A DNA stretch of 31,091 nucleotides from Lentisphaeria bacterium UBA4640 (GTDB taxonomy: Bacteria; Verrucomicrobiota; Lentisphaeria; Victivallales; UBA1829), in NCBI GenBank assembly GCA_002405835.1, contig DHMO01000066.1, forward strand, positions 24,926-56,016, read 5' to 3'. The position numbers were made by a program, and so were the translations under genes. The notes below the pieces were generated by a model. That model did no database searches. It saw only the letters and a list, made by a program, of their open reading frames with translations, and was not told the DNA's origin. Shown here in pieces: positions 15,582-24,300 of this stretch (position 1 is the first letter of the stretch; the number at the start of each line of letters is the position of its first letter).

Positions 15582-16349
15582 ATGGAGAACTTTCCCTTTG
15601 AATTTCAAGCTGCGGCGCACGGCAACGCAGACGCTCAGACGCCGGTCTTCGAGCGTTTCGATTATTCCGTCTGCACCATTGAATACATCGTCAGCGGCTC
15701 CGGTTATCTGGAAGTCAACGGCACGAGCTGTACACCAGGACCGGACGACATCTATCAGCTCCCGAAACACAGCAATCACCGCTACTGGCCGAACCGTCAG
15801 GGCCCGTGGCAGAAACTTTTCATCGTTGTCGACGGTAATTTCATGGAAGAACTGCTCCGGGTTCACGGTCTGAAGGAAATCTATCACATCCGGGACTGCC
15901 GTTCGCTGAAACACTGGTTCGAGCACTGGCTCGATCAGGGAAGCGCACCGCGGAGCCAGGAACAGTACGCCGTGGAGTTTCATCAGTTCGTCGCCGAACT
16001 CGCCGCTCACGTCCGGCGCGGAAACGACCGCTGCAATCCGCATGTGCGGGAGCTCCACGCCCTGCTCCAGAGCGGATTCGGCAAGCCGTTTTCGCTGACC
16101 GGATACGCAGCCTCCACTCCGTACACGAAAGAACATCTGATCCGCCTTTTCCGCAAGGAATATCAGGTTACCCCCTATGAATTCCGTCTGCGCAAAAAGA
16201 TGGAACAGGCCCGCGCGCTGCTGCTGAACTCCATGCTTTCCGTAAAGGAAATCGCGGAAGTTCTTGGTTTTTCCAGCCAGTATCACTTTTCAAACTGCTT
16301 CAAAGCCCGGATCGGCAAGTCGCCGAGTGATTTCCGTAAAACAATTTAA
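15582..16349 (+). CDS. AraC family transcriptional regulator
   Basis: The 255-residue protein has an N-terminal cupin-like sensor (about 1-130; GSGYLEVNGTSCTPGPDDIYQLPKHSNHRYWP is a typical AraC_binding segment). The C-terminal double helix-turn-helix runs from about 160, with YTKEHLIRLFRKEYQVTPYEF and then LSVKEIAEVLGFSSQYHFSNCFKARIGKSPSDFR as the signature. GGAG is 8 nt upstream of the ATG. It is probably a sugar-responsive activator of the divergent Gfo/Idh oxidoreductase and perhaps of itself. The effector is unknown. Confidence 0.93.
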   Translation: MENFPFEFQAAAHGNADAQTPVFERFDYSVCTIEYIVSGSGYLEVNGTSCTPGPDDIYQLPKHSNHRYWPNRQGPWQKLFIVVDGNFMEELLRVHGLKEIYHIRDCRSLKHWFEHWLDQGSAPRSQEQYAVEFHQFVAELAAHVRRGNDRCNPHVRELHALLQSGFGKPFSLTGYAASTPYTKEHLIRLFRKEYQVTPYEFRLRKKMEQARALLLNSMLSVKEIAEVLGFSSQYHFSNCFKARIGKSPSDFRKTI

Positions 16350-16484
16350 GAAAGTTAAACAGGAACAAAAATATCATATTTTCAGTACAAACTCTTCAGA
16401 AATTTAATAAATAAAACCTTTTTTATCGTTTTAAAAACACCAAAAAAATATTTTTTTCAATCTTTTAATCAAAGAAAAAGCAAC

Positions 16485-16597
16485 TATATTCTTCTCTTTA
16501 CAGGATGCGCGTAAAGCGCCGACAACCCGGCAACAATCGACAGCAGGCGATGTCTATTGCTGCGGAACAGAATCTTTTAAACAGAGGGACTGGGATT
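16485..16597 (+). promoter_or_regulatory. Promoter -10 and 5' leader of the S24-like regulator
   Basis: A TATATT box (16485-16490) follows a very AT-rich stretch (16350-16484) with no gene, apart from a 15-bp AT palindrome at 16368-16382. The roughly 100-nt leader that follows is GC-richer and contains GCGC-N5-GCGC (16507-16519) and an ACCCGGCAAC string. It could be a structured leader, or it could encode a 31-residue N-terminal extension from ATG 16505. A riboswitch identity is not claimed. Confidence 0.4.
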
Positions 16598-17302
16598 ATG
16601 AATGTTACACAGGATGTGAAGAACGCATTGCAGCGCACTATCGATGCCTACGGCAACGTTTCTCAATTTGCAAAAGCGGTGGGCGTTGCTCACAGCACTG
16701 TACTTTTCTGGCTCAGCGGCAAAAGCCCGAACATCAACGGACGTGTCTGGATGAAGAAAATCCGTCCGGCTCTTCTTCCGTTTCTGACTCCGGAGGAGGA
16801 ACGCCTTCTCGCCCCCGACTACAAAGTTCTGCGCGAACCGCAGGCGCTTTATTCGCTCCGTTCGCCGTTTGCCGCTCCGGTTCCCAAACCTTCGGACGTT
16901 CCCCTGCTCACGTTGGATCAGATCGCGAATCTCGACGTCTCCATCGAACCGATTGCGGAGTTCATCGCCCGGCGCAAAGACTCCCGCACCTGCAGATTTT
17001 CCACGGAAACGAAACCCTCCTATTTTGCTCTTCAGTATGAAGTTCCCGGACTTCCGGTTGCCCTGAACGCCCTGATCGGCGGCGGCGACTACCCCTCATC
17101 CGGAGATTTTGTTCTTGCAAAAATCCGCGAAAACGGTTCAATTGTGACCGGACGCTTCCTCCGAGACGGCGAAAAAATTTCTCTGGTTCCCGAATTCGGT
17201 TCCGGCAGCACCTCCATCACCTGGGATCTGCGCACAACTCCGGGTTATCTCTGCTGGATTTTCCCGATTCTCGAGCTCAGTTCCATTCTCCACACAAAAT
17301 AA
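16598..17302 (+). CDS. HTH regulator with degenerate S24/LexA-like C-terminal domain
   Basis: The 234-residue protein begins with a Cro/C1-type helix-turn-helix (YGNVSQFAKAVGVAHSTVLFWLSG, about 17-40). After a linker, the C-terminal half (FALQYEVPGLP, then SSGDFVLAKIRENGSIVTGRFLRDGEKISLVPEF) follows the layout of S24 self-cleaving repressors. In these a GD-x-V-L-x-K strand precedes the catalytic lysine and the final strand. The expected serine in G-x-S-M-P and the lysine before R-x-x-x-x-G are not present, so self-cleavage is unlikely. GAGGGA is upstream of the ATG at 16598. The target is unknown; SOS-type control by cleavage is not supported. Confidence 0.65.
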   Translation: MNVTQDVKNALQRTIDAYGNVSQFAKAVGVAHSTVLFWLSGKSPNINGRVWMKKIRPALLPFLTPEEERLLAPDYKVLREPQALYSLRSPFAAPVPKPSDVPLLTLDQIANLDVSIEPIAEFIARRKDSRTCRFSTETKPSYFALQYEVPGLPVALNALIGGGDYPSSGDFVLAKIRENGSIVTGRFLRDGEKISLVPEFGSGSTSITWDLRTTPGYLCWIFPILELSSILHTK

Positions 17303-17324
17303 TGCCCTTTTTGCGGATCGGCAC

Positions 17325-17377
17325 TTGAAAAATACGAAAAAGCGGTATATCTTCATCTAAGAGACAATTTGGTCTCT
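17325..17377 (+). promoter_or_regulatory. Promoter and inverted-repeat operator of the DtxR/MntR gene
   Basis: TTGAAA (17325-17330), a 15-nt spacer and TATATC (17346-17351). Directly downstream, AGAGAC-N6-GTCTCT (17360-17377) is a perfect inverted repeat at about the transcription start, a good place for autorepression by the metalloregulator. Confidence 0.55.
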
Positions 17378-17410
17378 GATATTGGCGTTTAATACCGGAC
17401 GGAGAGAATC

Positions 17411-18103
17411 GTGAAGAATACAACCATATCCAGCAGTCTTGAAGATTATCTGGAAGCTATTGCTGAAATTATTGAAGAACAGGGACACGCGCACACGAAA
17501 GAGATTGCGGATCATCTGAAAGTGAAGATGCCGTCCGTAACCAATGCGCTTCAGGCGCTTTCCGCCCGCGGACTGATCCATTACCAGTCGCATTCCCCCG
17601 TTTTTCTGACTCCGGCCGGCGCGGAAACGGCGGCGGTGATCCGCCACCGCCACAACGCGCTCCGCAATTTTTTCTGCGATATTCTGAAACTCCCCGCGAA
17701 TGAATCCAATGATGCCGCCTGCAAAGTCGAACACATCATCGGCGAAAAAGTCATGTCGCGCATCGTCCTGCTTTCCGAAGCGATTGCCGTCCGTGAAGAC
17801 TGTGCGGAGCTCCGCGCTTATCTGAACCAGACTCTGCCCCAGCTCAATTCGGAAACATCGGAGCAGGAACAGCTGATTTCACTCGACCAGCTTTCCATCG
17901 GCGCCCGCGGCGTTGTCGTGAAAGTCGCGGAAAATCTGCGCGGGATCAAAAAATTTGCCGACCTCGGTCTCGTCAGCGGAACTTTGCTCGAAATGGAAGG
18001 AACCGCTCCGCTTGGCGACCTCATGCGCATCAAAGTCATGGGCAGCAGTCTTTCGCTCCGCAAATCCGACGCCGCGCACATATGGCTTCGCCCCGCAGAA
18101 TAA
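17411..18103 (+). CDS. DtxR/MntR family metal-dependent regulator with FeoA-like domain
   Basis: The 230-residue regulator has a winged helix (HAHTKEIADHLKVKMPSVTNALQALSARGLI, about 26-56) starting after SLEDYLEAI. The metal site includes D12, E15, H81 (RHNAL) and E107-H108 in CKVEH, matching the MntR/DtxR pattern at each place. A C-terminal FeoA/SH3-like domain (about 150-230) contains GDLMRIKVMGSSLSLRK. This type binds Mn(II) or Fe(II) and represses uptake genes; no transporter lies here, so the regulon is elsewhere. The start is GTG at 17411 with GAGAG upstream. An operator-like inverted repeat sits in its promoter. Confidence 0.92.
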   Translation: MKNTTISSSLEDYLEAIAEIIEEQGHAHTKEIADHLKVKMPSVTNALQALSARGLIHYQSHSPVFLTPAGAETAAVIRHRHNALRNFFCDILKLPANESNDAACKVEHIIGEKVMSRIVLLSEAIAVREDCAELRAYLNQTLPQLNSETSEQEQLISLDQLSIGARGVVVKVAENLRGIKKFADLGLVSGTLLEMEGTAPLGDLMRIKVMGSSLSLRKSDAAHIWLRPAE

Positions 18104-18261
18104 GATATCTCAGGAACAAGCTGAAATTTGGATAACGTCCGAGAAATTGCGCACATTTGGCAGGATAGAAAACAGAAAAAGTCTGTCTCCTCCAAAGCCC
18201 GGACGGCTATCACATTATCAATTCTTCGTTAATTTACACAGAGCTACAGTGCTTGAAGTGT

Positions 18262-19155
18262 TCAAATACCGCGGAAGACTTCGTCTGCTTTCGGAATTGA
18301 AACGGCGGCTCCGGCGCGACTGACCGCAATGCTTCCGGCAAGAGCGGCGGTTTCCATTGCTCGTTCAGGAGTGTATTTCCGCAGTTTTGCGGCGATGTAA
18401 TATCCGGAAAACGTATCGCCGGCACTGGTCGTATCCACAACCGCAACTTCCGGCGACGCCACACGGAAACGCTTCGCGCCTTTCGCATACGCCGCTCCGT
18501 CCCCGCCAAGAGTCATGATGATTTCAGATTCGGGGAAGCGCTTCACAAGAACATCCAGAATCTCATCCGTCCTTCCGTTCAGACCGGAAAGCTGGGCGGC
18601 TTCAACTTCATTGACAAACAGCACATCAGCGAGTTCCAGCGGATATTCCGCGACTTCCGGTCCGCAGGGCGCTGGATTGATCGCTATCCGGAAACCGCGC
18701 GCTTTCGCCTCACGCATCAGATACGGGATTTCATTGATTTCATTCTGAAGCAGGATCCAAGTTCCGGGCTCCAGACGGTCCAGAACGGAATCGATCTCCT
18801 CCTGTGTAATCGCACGGTTCGCGCCGGGATAAAGCAGGATGCAGTTCTGACCTTCACGATCCACCTGAATGATCGCATGTCCGGTCGGCAAAGTCCCGTG
18901 AATAAGGAACTGCGTATCCACCCCCGCCAGCTTCAGAGTCTCTTCCAGGAACGCACCGTCCGCGCCGATTTTCCCGGCATGAGCGGTCCGCACACCGGCA
19001 CGGGCGAGAGCGACCGACTGGTTCAACCCCTTTCCGCCAGCGAACTGCGCATACTCCATGCAGGAAAGAGTCTCCTTCGGAGCGACAAAATGCGGAACCT
19101 GGTATACATGGTCGATATTCAGCGACCCGAAATTCAAAACCTCTGTTTTATTCAT
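18262..19155 (-). CDS. PfkB family carbohydrate kinase, ribokinase-like
   Basis: The 297-residue cytoplasmic kinase opens with FGSLNIDHVYQV (about 9-20). GGKGLNQSVALARAG (about 40-54) matches the first PfkB signature, and DTTSAGDTFSGYY (about 241-253) the second, with D247 as catalytic base. NPAP (160-163) and the N182-E183 pair for metal/ATP handling are present. The closest well-known member is ribokinase (ATP + D-ribose to ribose 5-phosphate), but related PfkB kinases for other sugars cannot be excluded. GGAGG precedes the ATG. It has its own TTGAAA-16-TATAGT promoter. The 158-nt stretch after it, up to the DtxR stop, holds no gene and no clear terminator. Confidence 0.9.
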   Translation of the reverse strand: MNKTEVLNFGSLNIDHVYQVPHFVAPKETLSCMEYAQFAGGKGLNQSVALARAGVRTAHAGKIGADGAFLEETLKLAGVDTQFLIHGTLPTGHAIIQVDREGQNCILLYPGANRAITQEEIDSVLDRLEPGTWILLQNEINEIPYLMREAKARGFRIAINPAPCGPEVAEYPLELADVLFVNEVEAAQLSGLNGRTDEILDVLVKRFPESEIIMTLGGDGAAYAKGAKRFRVASPEVAVVDTTSAGDTFSGYYIAAKLRKYTPERAMETAALAGSIAVSRAGAAVSIPKADEVFRGI

Positions 19156-19179
19156 AAAAAGCGTCCTCCAATGACCAGT

Positions 19180-19207
19180 ACTATATGACGGGAATATTTT
19201 TTTTCAA
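19180..19207 (-). promoter_or_regulatory. Promoter of the PfkB kinase
   Basis: On the minus strand, TTGAAA (19207-19202), a 16-nt spacer and TATAGT (19185-19180), 24 nt upstream of the ATG. It allows transcription independent of the glycoside hydrolase cluster upstream. Confidence 0.6.
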
Positions 19208-19286
19208 GCAGGGAACTACAGCGGACAAGCAAAAAGGCTCCATTCTTCAGGTTTTCACATAAAGAACAGAGCATGGACTCAGACAA

Positions 19287-21344
19287 TTACCGGGTCATTT
19301 TCACCCGGAATGCATATTCGCTTTCTGCAGGAGATTCCGCAACAGTTTCCACTCCGTCAACATCATCAAGAGCAATTCCCTTTCCAGCGAAAACACCAAG
19401 AAAACGGGAATCGCCATAAACGACACATCCCTCCGGAGCATAAAAGCCAACTCCGCAACGCTCCAGCACCATCCGCAGAACATTAACCTTTAAAACCGGC
19501 AGCGGACAAACAAACTCCCGCCTTCCATCTTTTCGGATTTCCCCCAGAATAACTGCTCCGTCTGAAGTCCGCACCAGAGGAGTAACTCCGGAACCTTCTC
19601 TGATTCTGAACCACGGATAACAATGCTCCCTTTGGAGAACCTTCTCCTCCCCGTCCGGAAGAAGCAGGTTCACGGAATCCGAATTCGGAACATAGGCTTC
19701 CAGGAAGTCCGGCGACGATGCATAGAAATACATCAATGCAGTTTTTCCCGGTATCCGGATTTTTGAAACATCAACCTGAATCCCGTTCAGGAAGACAATC
19801 ACTTTATATCGAGTCAGAGCCAATGATGAAAGATCCGAAAAGCGGTAATGGTCTACGGGTGTTCCGCAGAGAAGGAATTCCGCAACAGTCTGCTTCAGCA
19901 AATCCGTATGCAGATCACCGTTCGGTCGCATCCGGTAAAAAGCATTTTCATCGGAAACAAGCAGAACTTCCGCAATGCTCTGTCCTTGACGGCGTCGCAA
20001 GCGGTGCGCAGTCTCCTCTGTTTTCCGGATAACGGCAAGCAGTTCCGGAGAATCAAACCAGCCTCCGCCAAGATCCATCCACCAGAAATTCGAACCGTAC
20101 ATCATGTTTTTGCAAAATTCTCTCCAGAGGACAGAAGCTGCAGCCTCCATCGTATCCGCGCGCCCAATAGGATCCGCCGAAAGCGGAGTGCGGTTGTCAA
20201 GTTCGTCCAGAAAAAGTTTTTTCCGGTTGATCGACTGCGCGCAAACCTGTTCACCGCCCGGCTCCCCCGGACCGCGCCGGAAGTATCCGGCAGGCGCAGC
20301 AATAAAATCAATGTATGGCGAATTCAAAATACGCTCATAGGCAAGATGCCCGTTGCAGCCGCTGCGCGGAAGATTCATGTAATAACCGTAAAACGCTCCT
20401 ACAGGTTTTCCACCGGAGCTCTCTTTTGCAACCTTTCCGAATGTTTCCAGAGCATCAGCATTCCGGTCGTTCATGAACTTTTCATAGTCAATGCAGACGC
20501 GGTCTTCCGGTGCTTGACGGAAGAAGCGTTCGGGATCTTCAGTAAAACCTTCGCGCACATCCGGAGCGGGAGGCTCGATATTCCCGCGGGACAAATCCGG
20601 AGCATTCCAGGCCCGGCGCAACGCCTCAAGCGACCCGTATTCGCGCATTCCCCAGTCGAAAAAAGCTTCGCGGGTCCGGATGCCGTAATCACCGTAATGA
20701 CAGCTTCCGAGAAAACCGCCCCACATGCATGTCTCTCCGCATATTCCGTATGAAATATGATAACCGGCAATGCGGTCTCCCCACGGACCATCCTCGATAT
20801 GCCTGATTAATCTGCGGAGCGTCTCCGAGGCGTCCCGCTTCCATTGCTCCGAAGCAAAACTCTGGTTCGAAATCACCCCCCCGCGGTTGATGCGGTCATC
20901 TTTGAATCCCGGAACAAAGACCCCGTCGGCATCGTATCCGAGAATGTCATGACGCGGAGTATCGACAAGCGCCCGAATGTTTTCCGCATCGCGCGGACCA
21001 TCATAATAAACAAGCAGGTCTTCGGGATGATTTTTCCCCCAGTTGAGCGGAACGTCGAGTTTAATTCTGGGAAGGTAGCGCAAATCCGGCCCGCAGGAAA
21101 AAATTGCCTCCAAAGTCCGGTCTGTTTCTGTGTAATCGTAGACTCCATCCGCAACCCAGCCGCTGAAAAGAAGGCTGGAATGAAAGCGAATTCCGGTATC
21201 ATACATCTGCCGGTGATAGCGGATGCAGCTTTCACGGTCATAAAAAGCAATAAGCCGTCCGTCCTTTCCAAAGCGCGGAGGATTGTAACAAAACCCGAGC
21301 TTTGACCAAAAAGCGGATTGATTTCTTAAATCATCCATTAACAT
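19287..21344 (-). CDS. GH42-like putative glycoside hydrolase (copy 2 of two paralogues)
   Basis: The 685-residue protein has no signal peptide and looks cytoplasmic. It has a clan-A-like TIM barrel. The first half ends with RIAGYHISYGICGETCMWGG (about 191-210), where E204 is the likely acid/base. KKLFLDELDNRT (about 375-386) places a likely nucleophile at E381. The block LWREFCKNMMYGSNFWWMDLGGGWFDSPE and a C-terminal part resembling a GH42 trimerisation/Rossmann domain are shared with the protein at 28224-30032, so the two are paralogues. The start at 21344 has GGAGAAG 7 nt upstream; an open frame further upstream runs through the previous gene and is not used. It is the last gene of the cluster. 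Beta-galactosidase-like activity is only one possibility; the substrate is unknown. Confidence 0.78.
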   Translation of the reverse strand: MLMDDLRNQSAFWSKLGFCYNPPRFGKDGRLIAFYDRESCIRYHRQMYDTGIRFHSSLLFSGWVADGVYDYTETDRTLEAIFSCGPDLRYLPRIKLDVPLNWGKNHPEDLLVYYDGPRDAENIRALVDTPRHDILGYDADGVFVPGFKDDRINRGGVISNQSFASEQWKRDASETLRRLIRHIEDGPWGDRIAGYHISYGICGETCMWGGFLGSCHYGDYGIRTREAFFDWGMREYGSLEALRRAWNAPDLSRGNIEPPAPDVREGFTEDPERFFRQAPEDRVCIDYEKFMNDRNADALETFGKVAKESSGGKPVGAFYGYYMNLPRSGCNGHLAYERILNSPYIDFIAAPAGYFRRGPGEPGGEQVCAQSINRKKLFLDELDNRTPLSADPIGRADTMEAAASVLWREFCKNMMYGSNFWWMDLGGGWFDSPELLAVIRKTEETAHRLRRRQGQSIAEVLLVSDENAFYRMRPNGDLHTDLLKQTVAEFLLCGTPVDHYRFSDLSSLALTRYKVIVFLNGIQVDVSKIRIPGKTALMYFYASSPDFLEAYVPNSDSVNLLLPDGEEKVLQREHCYPWFRIREGSGVTPLVRTSDGAVILGEIRKDGRREFVCPLPVLKVNVLRMVLERCGVGFYAPEGCVVYGDSRFLGVFAGKGIALDDVDGVETVAESPAESEYAFRVKMTR

Positions 21345-21399
21345 GACACTTCTCCGATGTTCGGCGGCGGAGCCGTAAAAAAACTCCGCCGCGATTGTT

Positions 21400-24300
21400 T
21401 TACCAGTTGTGGAACGCATCCACATCGTAAAAATCCAGACCGTCGATGTACGGCGACCAGGCGTCGGCGGAAGCGGAATCCTCCGCAACAACATAGAGCG
21501 GACCGACCACACCGCCGCCTCCCCAACGGTCAAAGACCCGGATCATGAGCGTATTCTCCTCTCCGAACTTCACGGCGTCTGCGGGAATCACATAATTCCG
21601 CAGAGCTGCATAAGAATCCGCATTGTTCTCCAGCGTCGTTTTGCCGATCAGCCGGCCGTTGAAATACGTCCAGTCGCAGTCATCAACCGGACCGCCGGTC
21701 AGACGCACGGTATAATTCTTCCAGCTCGCCGGAATCTTCACCGTGCAGCGGTACCACGCATAGCCGTCGTACGGACGCGGCACCATCCGTTTCGGCGGAT
21801 TCACCGGAGAGTAGTGCGGATTCTTCTGAGTGAACCCCTGATCCTCCCACGGAATGCCGAGCTTCACCGGGACAAAACCCTCCGTATCGGCTGGAGTTCC
21901 CGTGTTTTCCGGATCGAGCTTCAGTGCGGCATTTTCCAGCTCCGCCTTGCCGAAACGGAATTTCAGCGTGTTGTGACGCGACTTCGAGGCGGTGAAAAGT
22001 TTCAGGTCTTTGCCGAGCCCGAGATTCATATTATTGAAAACCGCGCTCCAGACCCGCATCACCTTCTCCGGTCCCCAGAAAACTTTCACCATGTCCGGTG
22101 CAAGATTCAGGACAACCGTTGCCGTTGAAACACGGTCGAGTTTCGCAAAGAGCGCCGGCTCCGTCGCAACCATCCAGTCCGGCATTGAGGTCAGAACCGG
22201 CAAGTTCTGCGCCTCGCGGAAGTAAAGATCGGCTTCCGTGATTCCGGCGAACAGCGGATCATTCTTCGGAAGCGCTGCGCGGAACACCGGTTTCACGCCC
22301 GTTTTCAGATTTCCGGGCAGAAGCTCCAGCGGAGCCCCGGGAAGCGCGACAACCGTCCGGTTCTCAAGGAATTTTTTCAGTTTCCCATATTGCGAAGCCG
22401 GAACCGGATTTGCTCCGAGAAGCACAACCTGCGCATTGTTCAGGTACCACAGGTTGTCCGCAGAACCTTTGCTGTACTGCATTCCCATCCGCTTCAGAAT
22501 GGATTCATTTTTCTCATCGCCCAGGTAAACGGCACGCTGCGGTCCAACCGGAACGAACGGTTTGTTCATCTCCTCCAGCATGTTGTCCACAAGGAGTGTC
22601 GCCGCCGGATCTTTTCCGTAACGGGAAGTCACATCCAGCTGACAGAACAGGACGAGCCCGTGTTCCTTGCGGAGTTCCATAAGCGAAGCAAACATCAGAT
22701 TGAATCCGCAGTCCACAATAGCAGTGAAGTTCCCGTAACTCGGTTTGCGGATGACGTTTCCGCTGACAATTCCGCCGTTTCCGCATTTCCATTTGGAACG
22801 CGGATAGTGCGGAGAGTTTTCATCGGAAACGACAAACGCAGGAACCGTGTCGGATGCGCCGCGCCAGTTGCTGAAATCAGCATCTTTCAGTCCCCGGAGA
22901 TAGAGACTCTCCGGACGGCGGATGAACGCATTCCGATAACTCGGCGACTCGAACACAAAGTTTCCGAGATTGCACGGCTGCTGTTCAAAAATCAGGATCT
23001 TCAGCCCGCCTTCCAGCAGACCGCTGTTTTCCACCTGTTTCAGGAATTCAGGGTTGGCATCCTTCAGAGCATTCTGTCCGATGATGAGCAGACGGCAATC
23101 CTTCACATCCTTCAGCGACTCCACTTTCCGGAACGGAAACCCTGCGGCTTTCAGCACAGCTTCGGTCTTCCCCACCGGATCGTAGAGCCCCGCAGCAGAA
23201 TTCCGGAAGTTCCGTTTCGCATGGCGCGGGAAGAACTGAAGCGCGAACGAATCTTTCTTATACAGCACACCGTCCTTCAGGGCGAAAAGGCGCAGCTCCG
23301 CATCGGTGCGCTCCAGAACATCCGGAGCGGTCAGTTCGATCGGGAGTTTGAGAATTTCTCCGGCGGCGGCAGCCGCATCAAAATTCCCTTTCTGAACCGC
23401 CGCGCCGTTCATGACGAGCTCCCATCGGAACTCAAGTTTCTGCTCCGATGCATGGTCATTCACAACGACCGCGCTTTTCCGGACCGTTTCTCCGGAGAAG
23501 AACGCATGGTCCTTGTTCGTGAAATCTTCCGGCATTCCGCCGAGGAACACAAGGAGCGGATTGAATGCATCGCGGATCACATCATAGAGCCCTTCCGGGA
23601 TCGAATAGTCCGTGAGAAGATGACGCTGCGTTTCGCTTGCACCGATCCTGACGTCCGGCTTGTATCCGGGCGTCTTGACATTGTTGTCGATCTCATAAAC
23701 AGTATTGTGCTGATCGAACGTCCGCGCGGTACGGGCGAGATCGCGCTCTCCGGGGAAGTCTCCGAGAGCCGACATATCGTATGCGCGCCACGCCTTGACG
23801 ACATGGCTGTACATCAGCGCATTCAGAGCATTGCGGTTCCGGTTGCGCGGAGCATACGGGGAATCCAGCCAGCACGAGGCATTCGGAACCGGACGATCCT
23901 CACGGGCAAACACGGAGTCTCCGAAGTAACGCGCCGCATGTTCCGGAATCATCTCGTCGCCGCTTGCACCGCCGCTCCGGAAATGCCAGAACTGCGCCGG
24001 ATACGGGAACCCGGACTCCATCACAAGCAGCGGCTGCTTGCGCTCGGACGCCGACCACTGCGCCGGCCAGTCCTCCTGTTCCTGCAGCGGGGTTCCGAAC
24101 GACTGGTAGTTCATGGAGGTAAACGCCTTGCCGACGTTTCCGCCCGCATGACGGATGCATTCGCGTCCGGGGTCAAGCGAACGCATGGTATCTTCCGCAT
24201 ACTGCGCTCTTTTCCGCGCGACCGTGTGGCGAATCGGCGCATAGGTTGTATCCGTCAGCTTCGCCGGATCCTGATTCCACGGATAGCCGCACGTGTTGAA

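Noticed and set aside
16501..16597. SAM-I-type riboswitch suggested by the ACCCGGCAAC string
   Set aside because: Only one short element fits. The other conserved parts of the SAM-I core were not found, and the downstream gene is a regulator, not a methionine gene. It is kept only as an unspecified leader.
18135..18215. Imperfect inverted repeat (GATAaCGTCCG with CGGACGgcTATC) between the DtxR-type and PfkB genes
   Set aside because: The arms are more than 50 nt apart with unequal lengths and no T tract, so a terminator or operator is not supported.
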